Positions 50,301-60,000 of a DNA stretch of 60,000 bases are shown here, piece after piece. The DNA lies in assembly GCF_001949145.1 (NCBI RefSeq), contig NW_019091367.1, positions 2,028,189 through 2,088,188 of the forward strand, written 5' to 3'. Source of the DNA: Acanthaster planci (lineage: Eukaryota; Echinodermata; Asteroidea; Valvatida; Acanthasteridae). The translations under genes and the position numbers were made by a program. Under the pieces are notes generated by a model. That model had not been told where the DNA came from and searched no databases. It saw nothing but the letters and a program-made list of their open reading frames with translations. Numbering within the stretch: the stretch's first letter is position 1; each line of letters starts with the position of its first letter.

Positions 50301-53300
50301 TGCTTTTAACAGTTAAAAAGTGTGGGGGCCAGTCTATTTTAGTGTTGGTAGCGGCCGGCGTTAGACGCGTATGCAGTCGCGATGGATATCGCGCGTTATA
50401 CGTACCCCGGTATATCGTTTCCAGAAGAAAAGAGAGGGGAAAAAGCCGTGTGGCCGCACTACTTTTGGCGCCAGTTCCTGACCAGACACCGGAGACTTCT
50501 TCTTTGGCCTAAAGTTAGGGAAGTTCGCCATAACCTATTTGCCAATACAGATGAAGTCAGTTGTCCAGGTGTTTGGACCAATAAACTCGAGGAGCTTATA
50601 AAGAAGTGAAAAATGTCAACAACTTAAGAAAGTGAGACCACTGTACTTTCTCGCTTATTTAGTGTCTATCTACGCGTAAACATTAAACACGTTATTCTGT
50701 ACATTCTTAATTTATAAAAGCGCCCATGCTGGTATTGTGAAGAATGGTCTGGTGTTTAGTACAAGTGTCAGAAAAAACTCAATAACTTCACATTATAAAT
50801 AAACTTTATTCATCCATTAATCACTTTTGCCAATAATCTTTAACCTTAAGTGCTGCCTGATATCTTGATTTTATTTGGAGACTGCGGTGTCTACACATTT
50901 TCATGAATACCACACTGCAAAAAATCTGGCGATAAAAACTACAAGTTTGGGTGTTACCAGATAACCAAACCAAAATGTGTTACTTTAACACCGCACCGCT
51001 TGTGTTACTTTATACGCCTACAAGTGTTACAATGCAATGGAGTATGTTAAAAGTAACACCAACAGCTTTGAAATGACACCAAAAATGTCAACACTGGTTA
51101 AAAGGGTTGGCGTGGTCCTCTGATAACACCCATTTTTTGTTAAGAAACCCGACCCCCATGACCCCCCCCAAAAAAAACTGCATTTCGTGTGCTACACAGT
51201 CTGCATAATCGGCAAGTTGTTAACATTGACAAAAGACTAAAGTATTAATTTCCAACATACCTCAACAACTTCCGCCCAAAGGTTGGTCAAAATTGACCAA
51301 ACTTTTTCTTTTCATTGTCTACAACCGATATTTTAACATTTTGGCAGCGAATTAAAGCAAATATGTGACCAACTTTTACAAACGAGACGATTTAGATGTC
51401 AGATTGGCGAAAGCAGTAACACGCGTGTTGAGTTTGCCCCTGTCCGCAATTCGATACCAACAGACAACTCTTGTAGTAATCGATGAACGACTGCATTTAA
51501 GATACACTTCTGAAGAGGTGGTGTGATTTAATTCTGCTCGTCCACAGTATAGCAATTTCACTTGTGTGATTGTGATGGTAACTGCACGGGAACATGCCTC
51601 TTTGTTCTACTCTCAATTCCGTGATAAAAGCCGGCGGCACTGCCTTTTTCTTTAGCACGATTCTGGAATGTATAGGGCACTACTGTGATTGTATGGCCCC
51701 AAAGGGTATCGATCACTGTATGTCTGGAATCGTATTTCACAAAAGAGTCGATAGCAGAAAATACTATACACTTAAGCTGAAACTGCGGGAGCGTGTGTTT
51801 TACTCAGGGCGACAGCGAGTAACTTTCGTTATAAGGAGTTTCCAATATCTTTTAAAGAGGAATTGTAAATTACATGCAAATCAGGTTTATACGCCATGTA
51901 GTCTTTTACTGCTACATTTGGGGTGCAATGGACTTTATAATATAATTAAACAAGATCAAAGCGACAGTTTTATCCATTAATAAGCCATATTAATCGGAAT
52001 TAACAGAGCAATAAGTACACCCACGAAGTATTGATCGATTCCTTTTGTAAGCAATGAATCAAATAAGAATAAATATACATTAACATTGTGTTAATATGAT
52101 ACGCTAAAGTAAATTATATTGCTTTTTGTAAATGAGTCTTTTAATTGTTTACATTGCTGTATGTGCAACCTGTGCATTGCCCTTCTAGCGCAGGACTCTC
52201 ATTCTATTGCGGTAATTGTTTAAGTTTATTAAATTACGCCAAATGGCGTCTGCAACGACCTCAGTCATTTTTCCACCAGCGAAAAACTAGGCCGAGTGCA
52301 AAAGAGACCGATTTGCAACAGACGACTTGGCGGCATGGGTCAACAAGCCCGTGTATAGGTCAGGGGCGGATCCGGAGGGGGCTACGAGAGCTGTCCCCAT
52401 CCCCATTCCTCCAAAACCGTGAGCGTTTTTTTTTTTTTTAAGAATGAGAGACAGGTGATTTGTGGCCTATTTCTTTTCCCTTCCTTCCAAAAAGCGTGTA
52501 AAAAGCCCCCCAAATGTAGCCTCACCCCTTAGAAGGCCAAAAAATGTTACATGTGAAAAAAATGATCCAAATTGTTTGCCCCCCCCAGAAAGAAGCCCCC
52601 CCCCGGAAACTTTGGTTCAGGATCTGCCCAGTTGATCGAGGTACAAGAACTTTACGAAACTGTACACAATAAAACCTTCCACTAATAAATTTTGATTTAT
52701 GTGTGCATGCACATAAATGAAATGTAGAGGCAAAAGCCTTGGGCAGCCCATTGAAAATGTACAGGGGAACAAATTTACACGTCATTTTCTCTCAGTTTCT
52801 GCACTTTTTTCACTTTCGTCTTCAGAAAACCCTCTGAAATTATTGTAGCTATTAATTTCTGGTGTGAAAGGAATTTTGGGAGAGCAAAAAAACTTGAAAA
52901 GTTTCGTTCGTTTGAAGCGCACGATAGCGGAAGATATCAGTAGGGTTCCATTCCGTGTGAGCTATAAAACACTTTGTGCTATACGTCAGGGTACCATCGA
53001 CCATTCTCGGTCGACGACGACCGTGGACAGCCGGGCGCGAGGGAACAACCCAACCCAGTCTGAAGCTAGCCCACAATTAACCCTGCATCCAGCCCGTGAT
53101 TCAGCGTAGTACGAGTGGTGCATGCATAGTACCCTGACGTACCAATTATTGAATTGGACATGGTCGGAAAGGAGCCCTGTTAATTTCATCTGACCTCGTG
53201 CGCACGGGGAGAAAGCAAAGACCTTTTTTCTTTAAATATTTATCTAGTCCAGTTTAAAATCCTTTTAGACCAGAAAGTAATAACTATAATGATTTCAGAG

Positions 53301-56300
53301 GGTTTTCCGAGGACGAAAGTGAAAAAAGTGCAGAGGCTGAGAGAAAATGACGTTGAAATCTTTGCCCCTGTACATTTTCAGGGGGCCGCTGAAGTTTGTT
53401 GCCTCCAAGCGCCATTTATGCGCATGCGCACATAAATTAGAATTATTAGTGGAAGGGCTATGCATATGCATTGTCATGATCAACTTCAGAGACACGTACA
53501 ATAAACCATACATAGTGTATAGAATTACAGGAAATTATTGTTCAGATATTAATAAATACTACTTGAAACCTGGCACTTTCATAATTGTCGATACACAACT
53601 TGATCTTTTAAAATGTTTTAATGGGGGGGGTATCAAAAATACGTTCACGAAAAGCACTTTGCCGACGATACACACAAACTTCCCTGTGTTCGTGAATGAC
53701 GACTGCTATTTTGGGCGTGTGAGCCCAATGGTTTCACCGAATTCTATTGAATTGCGTGTGTAGGGTTTATCTACAGGCCATCAACCATCAGCAACATTTT
53801 GTGTAAGCGCCAAATTTTCCCTCATGTTCGGAGAGTATAGCTTTTTAATAAGATCCAACACCGCCGATGGATGTTGATAACGGGGCACCCAGTTCTTTTT
53901 CTCCTTTCTTCAGACGGTGAGCAAATTAAAATGCACAGCGGTTTGGCGCGATATACTAAGTCTAGTGCGAACTGTCCGCCAGTCCGTCAGTATGCACAGC
54001 GTCGGTGACTTCGTTGAATACGCTTATGCGTGGCTGGTTCCCGCTGAGTTTTGCACTGCAGGTCCACCCACTGTTAAAAGGGGAACAGGAATAGACCGCA
54101 ACATCTTTTCAACGGAGTTCTCTCGTCTTTATTTTCCTTTCTTTTTCAACATGGCGCACCAATAGTGGCCGTGACTCCGCAGAATCACAACGACGAAATT
54201 CGACTGGTTCACGATAGCAGTCGATCATCTTGCATTTTGCCATAAAATGAAAGCCCCCTCGAAAATGTTTACTCTCATTAAAAAAATGCCAAACTTTTGT
54301 ACAAAGAGAAGTTGTGTGATTCTGTGCAGAACTCCAGTCAGAGTCTGACGCAAGACCAGTAAAACAAAAGCGAACCCACTAGGAATAGGTTATCACAGGG
54401 ATGGACACGGCACGGCACAGATTGTCAAAAAGGGATTAAAGGCGACAGTGAATCTGGTGCAAACCCGGGTTGTCACCAGGGAAATATTGGTCTTCTGGGG
54501 AGGTAAATATTTATGCCAAAATGTCTCCAACTGTGTGCTCGCCGAGTTATTTATTGGCGCTGGGTTTTTTAAGTACGAGCTAGGTGGGCCATGAACTAAG
54601 GGGCACGTATTAGCTCTATGGTATAACAAATTTAAATAGAGTAATTGTAAAAGCACCCTTTTATTCCCTTTTCCCTTGTTTTAAAAATATTTTTATATTT
54701 AAACTTTTTAAAGATAAACTTACCGCCAGTTGGGTTTGTCTACTGAGAACAACTTTGTAACGAGTATACAAAATTTAGTGTGAATACAGCTACAACGCCC
54801 TCACTTGTCCGGAAAGGCATGGGAACTAAAAAATGTACTCCTCGCGGTTAATGTAAGCATGTTTTCATATATTACAGAGTGGCAGAGAGGTGCACAAATA
54901 ATTATGTTCCCTTTAAATTCATCTCATATGGAAGTTCTTTAAGAGGGTTATTTTCAATAAAGGGAAAACTGAAGTGGACCCAAGCCAATTGGAGCCTCTG
55001 CAACTCCCCCGAAGAAGTCAAATCTCTTCTAATTGGAGACCTGCTGGTGAGCAACATGATAACACGGGGAGAGAGATGCGGGCGAAAGGTTGTGGAGAGG
55101 ACACAACCTCCTCAACGCCCACCCTGACCCCGTGTTTCGCTTCCTCGTGCTCAAATCAATCAATTATTCGGTGTGCAAGTATTTTAAGTGCCTGACAAGT
55201 GGGTTATGGTGCACACCGACGAGGAGGCGCATCAATCGCTTGCAACAATAGTTCTTTTCTTTTTAATGAATGTTTGGGCGCTTTAGAGAACATTAAATAC
55301 ATGCAACACAGAGCACAACTTGTCATAATCGTCAGCGACATGTGGCATCTTGATGGAATGCTTCAGGTTGACACAAAGTGATGCAGCCAAGTTTCTGAAG
55401 CCGAGGTTTGGGAACCAGTCTAATTTGGCAAAAGAATGTTTGAGAGCATAGCGTCTGCTCTTTTGGCGACACAGTCGTGTTTTTCGCACAAGTGACTACT
55501 AAAACTACGGTTGGCCGTCAGGAAAAAGTAAAAAAAATCATAAAGTGTTAAAAAATCCCACACAGCTATCACAGTTCCAGATAATAATACACATACTACT
55601 AAATACTAAGTGAAAATACAACCCTATTTAAAATTAATGGGACAATTGTCCAATTTGAACGAATTGGAGGTAAAATCAGAAACCAACCAAAAGATGATCA
55701 TTAGTCTGCAAACTTTGGCCGCCCATACAAGTTGTTGGCAAAATGGAAGTGGTATATTGGCACTTACCCGTTTAAACAACCGTGTTTTGATCACAGTTTT
55801 GACATAAACACTCTAATTCAACTCGCAGGTCATAGACACGCTGAAACTTCTGGACAAATTAACTCATCTCGCGACCGAGCAAAAGAAAGCTTTGGCGGTT
55901 GCTTTGAAAATTGGCGGTGCTCAGTCGATCCATTGTAATGTAAGAATGAACGCTGATTTAAAAAAAGCCTTTGTTGCGCAAATCAAAGCTCATAATTTCT
56001 CCTTTCAGATTACCATTGCTCCAATACACCCAGCAGACGCACTGAAGTTAAACCTGCAACACTGCATGGAGGTTCCAGCAAAACATCAGCTTTTAAGCAC
56101 TCAATTATGTGCACATGAAATGTGAGGGTCGCCATTTAAATTAAAGCCGGTGTTCCCGATTGTGAGAGCGGGGTTTTATGTTCCCAGGCTTTTTGACAAA
56201 TAAGCATACAATCCCCGTATTAAGCACGGGCTCTTGGCCAGACTCAAGGCTTGGAAGGCTGCATCATTGAGACGAGGTAATGAACCGATGCAAAGTCGTA

Positions 56301-59003
56301 GAACAGTTTCTGTGAGGGAAAGTGAGCCAGATACAACATGTTCTAATGCACTCCCTGAGAGGTAAATCCGCAAGAAATTAAATTTGAGGATTATAAATAA
56401 AGACACCGAATTCACAACGGGTCGTTTCCTCCTTAGAAAACTGTGAAAGGATGCGAGTACTTTGCAGACTATAAATAAAGACACCGAATTCACAACGGGT
56501 CGTTTCCTCCTTAGAAAACTGTGAAAGGATGCGAGTACTTTGCAGACTGCATGGACAGATTAGCAAACAAGACGCAAAATTGGAAAAACCATGGCGGGAA
56601 CTTAACAAAAGTAATCGACAACAGTACATCGACCACCATTTGCCAAGTTTTTTTGTACCAAACGTGTTGCTTCAGCGAGTCAGACAGAAAATGAACAACT
56701 TGCCGTAAAAGCCTGCATGGATTTTGTGCCTCAAAGGCAACTTCCGTTCAAAACACTAAATCCTTCTTTGATCCAGCCACTTACCCGAGCATTTATCCAC
56801 CTGTGAGGGAAAAACTCACCCCTTTCTGACAAGCAAGGGTATTTCACACAAATCCAGGGACGTGAGGTAAATGGAATTCCCGGTAAACGTGAAGTGTACT
56901 GTGCTTTCCGTGACTATTACTTGAGTTTGTCGTGTCTCACACCATAATATTGCGTTCATCGTGGAGACTTTGCCAAGCGATCAGATATCTAGAATTTAAT
57001 GTCGGTGGTTCAATTTCCCAGTCAGGCGTGAAGTATGTTATATGAATGATGAAAAAACAGGCTTGCAGGTATGAAGGCCTATCAACCCCGTTTTGCGCCG
57101 TTCGAAATCGACGCGAATGTGAAAAGTGCCGGCGCGCCAATTTTCTTGGCCCGTGCCGCCCGGGGCGGGATATCGATCGGATTTACAGGGGGCGATGGCT
57201 GTGTCTGCACCTTTGGCTCTGCCAGTATGTGTGGTGTACATGAATATATATATAATGTAGGTCTGTGCCGATCACGGTCGTTTGAACGACTACATGCAGG
57301 TACTTTTATCAAACAGGTGTATAATATATTATTCACCTGTACGGTACAGCACAAGCTGCCGCGTGTGTATCGTAACCGAGGTGAGAAAATGATAACGAGG
57401 CACATATTTCTACCCCCCAACATCGGCGTCGGCCGTCAGGTTTTTGTTTACATCAACCACAGTGACCAATGATCTCTGGCGGCCGAAAATTCCGGAGCTA
57501 GGAAAGGAAAAATACACACATCGCCAACTTGAACAAACCACTTGTTGGATAACTACATAATTCTCCCCGTTGTTTATTTGTTTTGGAATATGATGGCACA
57601 ATTTTTGTATATACCCGTTATGCACACAATATGCCCATATTGTTCACTGGGTGCAGTCAATGCATTGTGGGATTAACGTTCCTGTTTTCTTTTGCCTGTT
57701 TTTGATGACATGCAAAACACCCTTACAGAGTGTATCATCAACAGAGATTGCCAATTCGTGCGTTGAAACAAAATATTATTCCAATTTCCAGTGACCACCT
57801 GTGGACAAAAACCCGATGAGCAGTCATCGACAATACTATCGATTATCCTTGACCTATCACCTATTGTTTATATGTACCTCTCTATTGCATGCTTTTGCGT
57901 GTGTTACCTAAGAGTCACTGGTGCACTGTAATTTGTTTCAGCAGACTGATGTTTTCTTGCGCAGGCGTACAGTCCTCCAGCGAATTGCACCGTAGATATT
58001 CCACTGAACTATAGAGATGGGAACTATCCATGGGTGATTTCTTTAGGTGAAAATGGAGCCTCTGCGGTGTAAAGATACCATCTTGGGGGTTGAAAATTTT
58101 CGACAGGGAAAACATTTTCCAAACTGCAAGTTACAGTGTCATTTCTCCAGTGTGTTTTTTTAAATATCTCTTTTGAGTGTGCTACAGGCTTTGCTTTTGA
58201 TTGATGGGTCGATCCGGTTGCGTTACTACGGTCACGTAGTCATGGTGTTGTGTTGGCATTCATGATTAGCGGGTTTTCAATGTGGCTAATGCGGCCTGTC
58301 GGTTTGTGTACATGGGAGAACTTCGAATGATGGTCGCGTGTCCATGGGCAAGCACTTTACTGCTCAATTATTTTGTTCCGTGAGCAAATATTTATTTTTA
58401 ATGACATATACAATTTTGTACACGCCCATCGACAATGCTTGAGGTTCAGGATTTTAATTACACCTCCAACGTAGTAGAAAGTTGAAAAATGGACGGCCAT
58501 TAGACGTGACGGAAGGTGGAGCATAATTATTAGGTGTCAGCACGTCGACTACTGAAAACAACAAAACAAAACTCAGCCATCTTCTAAACAACACAGGTCC
58601 ACCTGTCAGTGTCAAGCTTGCTGTACCTGTCATGCGGGCTGTGATGACTGTTGCACAAACAGTAACATGGCTAGTAATTTCTACTTTTCTACTTACCTCC
58701 TCCGTTCTTGTAGCAGAGATAGGGGAAGCGCCACACGTTGCCCAGACCGATGGCGTAGCCAATGCAGGCGAACACGAAGTCCACGTTGTGGGACCACGTC
58801 TCCCGCTTGCCACCAGGTGGGTCGGGGGCCTCCGCCTCCTGTACCTCTTCCAGGGCATCCCGCGTTCCCGGCTCCTTGCCGTCCCCTAAGACGTGATCCA
58901 CGGCGTTGCAGTTGCCGTCCTTGTCTTTGAGGGGCACGCTCTCGCCGCGGTCCTGGCCGCTTCGGCCCAGCGAGTTCTGGTGCGGGTCCGCCACGACCGA
59001 CAT
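32145..59003 (-). CDS. GAT1-like Na+/Cl--dependent GABA transporter (SLC6A1 type), 12 exons, C-terminal tail exon not firmly placed
   Basis: A plasma-membrane symporter that takes up GABA with Na+ and Cl-. Twelve exons join in frame with GT/AG sites to 587 residues: 58697-59003, 44469-44600, 40133-40340, 39095-39227, 37008-37142, 35602-35705, 34892-35016, 34423-34535, 33477-33608, 33246-33348, 32652-32752, 32145-32312. TM1 has [14 protein letters not shown] (83-96). TM3 has SFWLNVWY163, equivalent to the GABA-site Tyr140 of rat GAT1. Loop 2 has disulfide Cys187/Cys196 and sequons N199 and N205. TM4 follows with [15 protein letters not shown]6 has Q313 and S317, and TM7 has N349 and S353 (chloride ligands Q291, S295, N327 and S331 in GAT1). 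TM8 has D417-S418 (Na2 site). The constant 22-23-residue offset to GAT1 supports orthology-level similarity rather than taurine, betaine or creatine carriers. The start is the first in-frame ATG after an upstream stop. About 34 tail residues are missing. Confidence 0.93.
32652..32752 (-). CDS. Transporter exon 11: intracellular loop and TM11
   Basis: Residues 498-531, [20 protein letters not shown] to VGLVPLLCF. Acceptor GGCGCAG, donor GTAAGT. Confidence 0.95.
33246..33348 (-). CDS. Transporter exon 10: TM10
   Basis: Residues 464-498, [20 protein letters not shown] to TAVSWFY. Acceptor TATAG, donor GTAGG. Confidence 0.95.
33477..33608 (-). CDS. Transporter exon 9: TM9
   Basis: Residues 420-463, [20 protein letters not shown] to TM9 and SMVTQ. 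Acceptor CAACAG, donor GTGAGT, both phase 0. Confidence 0.95.
34423..34535 (-). CDS. Transporter exon 8: TM8
   Basis: Residues 382-419, [20 protein letters not shown] through TM8 to VGLDSQ. Asp417 and Ser418 are the Na2 ligands. Val414 stands where GAT1 has Leu392. Acceptor CCCCAG, donor GTAGG. Confidence 0.95.
34892..35016 (-). CDS. Transporter exon 7: TM7
   Basis: Residues 340-382, [20 protein letters not shown] and on to DVANVTAS. Contains Asn349 and Ser353 (Na1/chloride ligands). Acceptor GGCAG, donor GTAAGA. Confidence 0.95.
35602..35705 (-). CDS. Transporter exon 6: TM6
   Basis: Residues 306-340, [20 protein letters not shown] then [17 protein letters not shown]6 carries the unwound substrate-binding segment. 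Thr320 replaces the Leu298 of GAT1. Acceptor CCAAG, donor GTAAGT. Confidence 0.95.
37008..37142 (-). CDS. Transporter exon 5: TM5
   Basis: Residues 261-305, [20 protein letters not shown] to [13 protein letters not shown]. Acceptor AATAG, donor GTATAT, both phase 0. Confidence 0.95.
39095..39227 (-). CDS. Transporter exon 4: end of loop 2 and TM4
   Basis: Residues 216-260, [20 protein letters not shown] through TM4 to [13 protein letters not shown]. Acceptor TTTCAG, donor GTAAAT. Confidence 0.95.
40133..40340 (-). CDS. Transporter exon 3: TM3 and extracellular loop 2
   Basis: Residues 147-216. SFWLNVWY in TM3, then [20 protein letters not shown] with the paired cysteines and two glycosylation sequons. 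Acceptor TTGCAG, donor GTGAGT. The loop matches GAT1's 'SFTTxLPWxxCDNxWN' pattern. Confidence 0.95.
40341..44468 (-). other. Transporter intron 2 (4.1 kb)
   Basis: Non-coding apart from the foldback element at 42611-42783. A 113-codon minus frame (41062-41403) lies here but has no SLC6 similarity, and exons 2 and 3 join in phase without it. Confidence 0.8.
42611..42783. mobile_element. Foldback element built of GGGTCA/TGACCC words
   Basis: 173 bp, an imperfect palindrome end to end. The left arm AAACTTCCGGGTCAGATTGA continues CCCAGAATTGGGTC, and the right arm mirrors it (GACCCAATTCTTGGTCAATC, TGACCCGGGAGTTT). I count six TGACCC and four GGGTCA hexamers. Symmetric ends and small size fit a MITE. 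The hexamer is close to a nuclear-receptor half-site. Confidence 0.75.
44469..44600 (-). CDS. Transporter exon 2: TM2
   Basis: Residues 103-147 ([20 protein letters not shown], then EVAIGQF...IWKICPLFK). Tyr109 matches the chloride-binding Tyr86 of GAT1. Acceptor CTCCAG, donor GTAAGC; starts and ends in phase 1. Confidence 0.95.
50382..50609 (+). pseudogene. Pogo/Tigger-like transposase fragment (CENP-B-type DNA-binding region)
   Basis: A 75-codon frame reads [16 protein letters not shown], then [24 protein letters not shown] and [11 protein letters not shown]. The order 'A...GI.fPf...W...FL.RH..L.lr.P....R...f......LE.l..k' is that of the second helix-turn-helix of pogo/Tigger/jerky transposases. 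Residues expected to be conserved are altered, and no DDE catalytic domain follows. It is a dead fragment inside transporter intron 1, and the identification is moderate. Confidence 0.4.
50911..51150. mobile_element. Foldback element with GTGTTACTTT words
   Basis: TTTGGGTGTTACCAGATAAC (50945-50964) is mirrored at 51114-51133 (GGTCCTCTGATAACACCCAT). Between them GTGTTACTTT occurs twice and its complement AAAGTAACAC once. The left edge CACTGCAAAAAATCTGG looks like an element terminus. It is a decayed MITE with approximate limits. Confidence 0.55.
52361..52633. mobile_element. MITE-like element, family G, copy 3
   Basis: The left end CAGGGGCGGATCCGG (52361) is identical over 13 bases to the copy at 24446. 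The right end is the degenerate complement GGATCTGCCCAG, with C-rich runs inward. It is C-rich and non-coding. Confidence 0.6.
52675..52880 (-). repeat. Left arm of a ~200-bp inverted repeat pair
   Basis: Read on the minus strand, this arm contains ATTTCAGAGGGTTTTC, GACGAAAGTGAAAAAAGTGC and CCCCTGTACATTTTCA, and ends TTATTAGTGGAAGG. It matches the plus strand at 53250-53456 at an estimated four bases in five. Confidence 0.75.
53250..53456 (+). repeat. Right arm of a ~200-bp inverted repeat pair
   Basis: The plus-strand counterpart of 52675-52880: ATTTCAGAGGGTTTTCC, GACGAAAGTGAAAAAAGTGC, CCCCTGTACATTTTCA, TTATTAGTGGAAGG. The 369-bp spacer between the arms shows no coding domain. The pair is either a long-TIR transposon or two head-to-head repeat copies. 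Confidence 0.75.
56392..56547. repeat. Exact 78-bp tandem duplication
   Basis: Two adjacent, apparently identical 78-bp units (56392-56469 and 56470-56547), each starting TATAAATAAAGACACCG and ending CTTTGCAGAC. Because 78 is a multiple of three, an overlapping minus frame stays open across both. No divergence is seen, so the duplication is recent or an assembly artefact. Confidence 0.95.
58697..59003 (-). CDS. Transporter exon 1: N-terminus and TM1
   Basis: Residues 1-102 plus the first base of codon 103. A long hydrophilic acidic N-tail leads to KRETW and the TM1 signature [16 protein letters not shown], ending KNGGG. Donor GTAAG. The RxTW motif before TM1 is the usual SLC6 cytoplasmic gate region. 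Confidence 0.95.
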
Positions 59004-60000
59004 GTTGCTTGCGCGAATGTTAGTATAGTTTTTGATTGGGAAATTAAGGTTTCTCTTGTCCCGATGATGTCCCTTCTCACAAGCCTCAAACAGTAAGTGA
59101 CAGCGGAACCAAGAAATAATTTCTGTTCAAAGCGCGGCCTCCCAGTAGGCCTCTGCGGGTACGCAAGGCCTGGCAAACGCACGGCCGATGTACGGTACTA
59201 CAGTGGCAACACTGTGTAAACACCGCAGGTGGATTTACGAGAACCCGGCGAGGTTGTGGATGAAAAGTACTCTAAACCCCTCCTGGGGTACTGGTCATTA
59301 CCTCCCAGGCTCGGCACACATTCACTGACAACTGCGACACCAACGGGCTGCTTCCACTGCGATTTTGGGCTCCCCTCGACACGCCCAGTCCTTGGGGCTT
59401 ATAACAGTTGCTTGCTTGCTAGTTACTCCCGGTGGTCGCTCGATCAGAGCAGATGAAGACCTTTCGGCTTTACTGACAGCTTGGGGAGCTAGAGGACATG
59501 TCATCAACTGAGATACACGCTACTCGTCACCGCTCACTGCTGTCGACTCGATCTTTTTACTCGTGGAGCGTTGATGAGGCGATACGATATACCATTGGTA
59601 ACCGATTTAGGTGTACGTACGTACATCATGTACCGGTACATCAATTGCCAAGAGGACATGTGTCCACGCGCGCCTGACTAGCCTGGCAGCCAACACTGAT
59701 TGGACAGCGTCAAAATGGAAACACCTCCAGCAATATCAGACTATCAGCGCGAACAGCATTCACCACACACCACGTAACGACGGCCACTATGCAGTATGCC
59801 GTGCTACAAAGATGCACCACTGAGCCGTGCATGCGCTGCGTGCAAACTCCGAGGTAACTGTTTCAAAATGTGACTGCGCCGAAGCCTCGCAGCTGGCCAC
59901 GGGACCACTACCGGAATCTCGCTCACCAATAACTACGCTTGGTTGGGTGTCTTGACATGAACGGGCATAATCACCGAAGAAGGGAATTAGTCGAAATTCT
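59004..60000 (-). other. 5' flank of the transporter gene
   Basis: This region lies upstream of the transporter start codon. The transporter frame stays open up to an upstream in-frame TGA about 130 bp away, with no other ATG. A promoter or non-coding 5' exon is expected here but cannot be fixed from sequence. Confidence 0.4.

Larger units (their letters stand above)
44601..58696 (-). other. Transporter intron 1 (14.1 kb)
   Basis: The large first intron separates TM1 from TM2. No convincing coding exon of the transporter or another gene is seen. It holds the repeats and transposon relics listed separately. A GC-rich patch at 45530-46030 has open frames on both strands (up to 121 codons) but no recognisable domain. 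Confidence 0.8.

Noticed and set aside
1-60000. CRISPR arrays, operons, defence islands
   Set aside because: None seen; the window is animal nuclear DNA with spliced genes.

Overview
The window looks like nuclear DNA of an invertebrate deuterostome, most likely an echinoderm and perhaps a starfish. It is animal-like because it has replication-type histone genes ending in the metazoan histone stem-loop, a neurotransmitter transporter split into small exons with GT/AG boundaries, an intronless rhodopsin-class receptor, and abundant short non-coding transposons. The H2B N-terminus ([17 protein letters not shown]) resembles starfish H2B as I remember it. That taxonomic call is inference; no database search was possible.

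Layout. 1-14.7 kb holds no gene I can support. It has a cluster of three perfect CRE palindromes near the left edge, a tRNA-derived SINE with a conserved core, a 3' fragment of a LINE, and several MITE-like elements with clear terminal inverted repeats. 14.7-16.1 kb (minus) is an intact single-exon GPCR of the GPR61/GPR62 type. 17-25 kb is gene-free, with short foldback elements. 25.2-26.4 kb is a divergent H2A/H2B pair with a shared promoter (TATA boxes, CCAAT boxes and an H2B octamer) and full histone 3'-end signals on both genes. A third, orphan histone 3'-end signal lies at 27.35 kb with no histone reading frame before it, followed by a 330-bp assembly gap.

32.1-59.0 kb (minus) is one gene: a sodium/chloride-dependent GABA transporter of the GAT1 (SLC6A1) type. 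I reconstructed 12 coding exons with consistent splice sites and phases, giving 587 residues from the start codon to just after TM12. Only the short C-terminal tail exon is not firmly located. Its introns, especially the 14.1-kb first intron, carry foldback elements, a decayed pogo-like transposase fragment, two inverted ~200-bp repeat arms and an exact 78-bp tandem duplication.

The three functional units (receptor, histone pair, transporter) are separate transcription units with no evident shared pathway. I see no operon-like or defence-like system. The most unusual signals are the orphan histone 3' end, which overlaps a competing perfect 12-bp hairpin; the GGGTCA/TGACCC-rich foldback in transporter intron 2; and the GPR61-like C-terminal RIPGQI motif in an invertebrate receptor.
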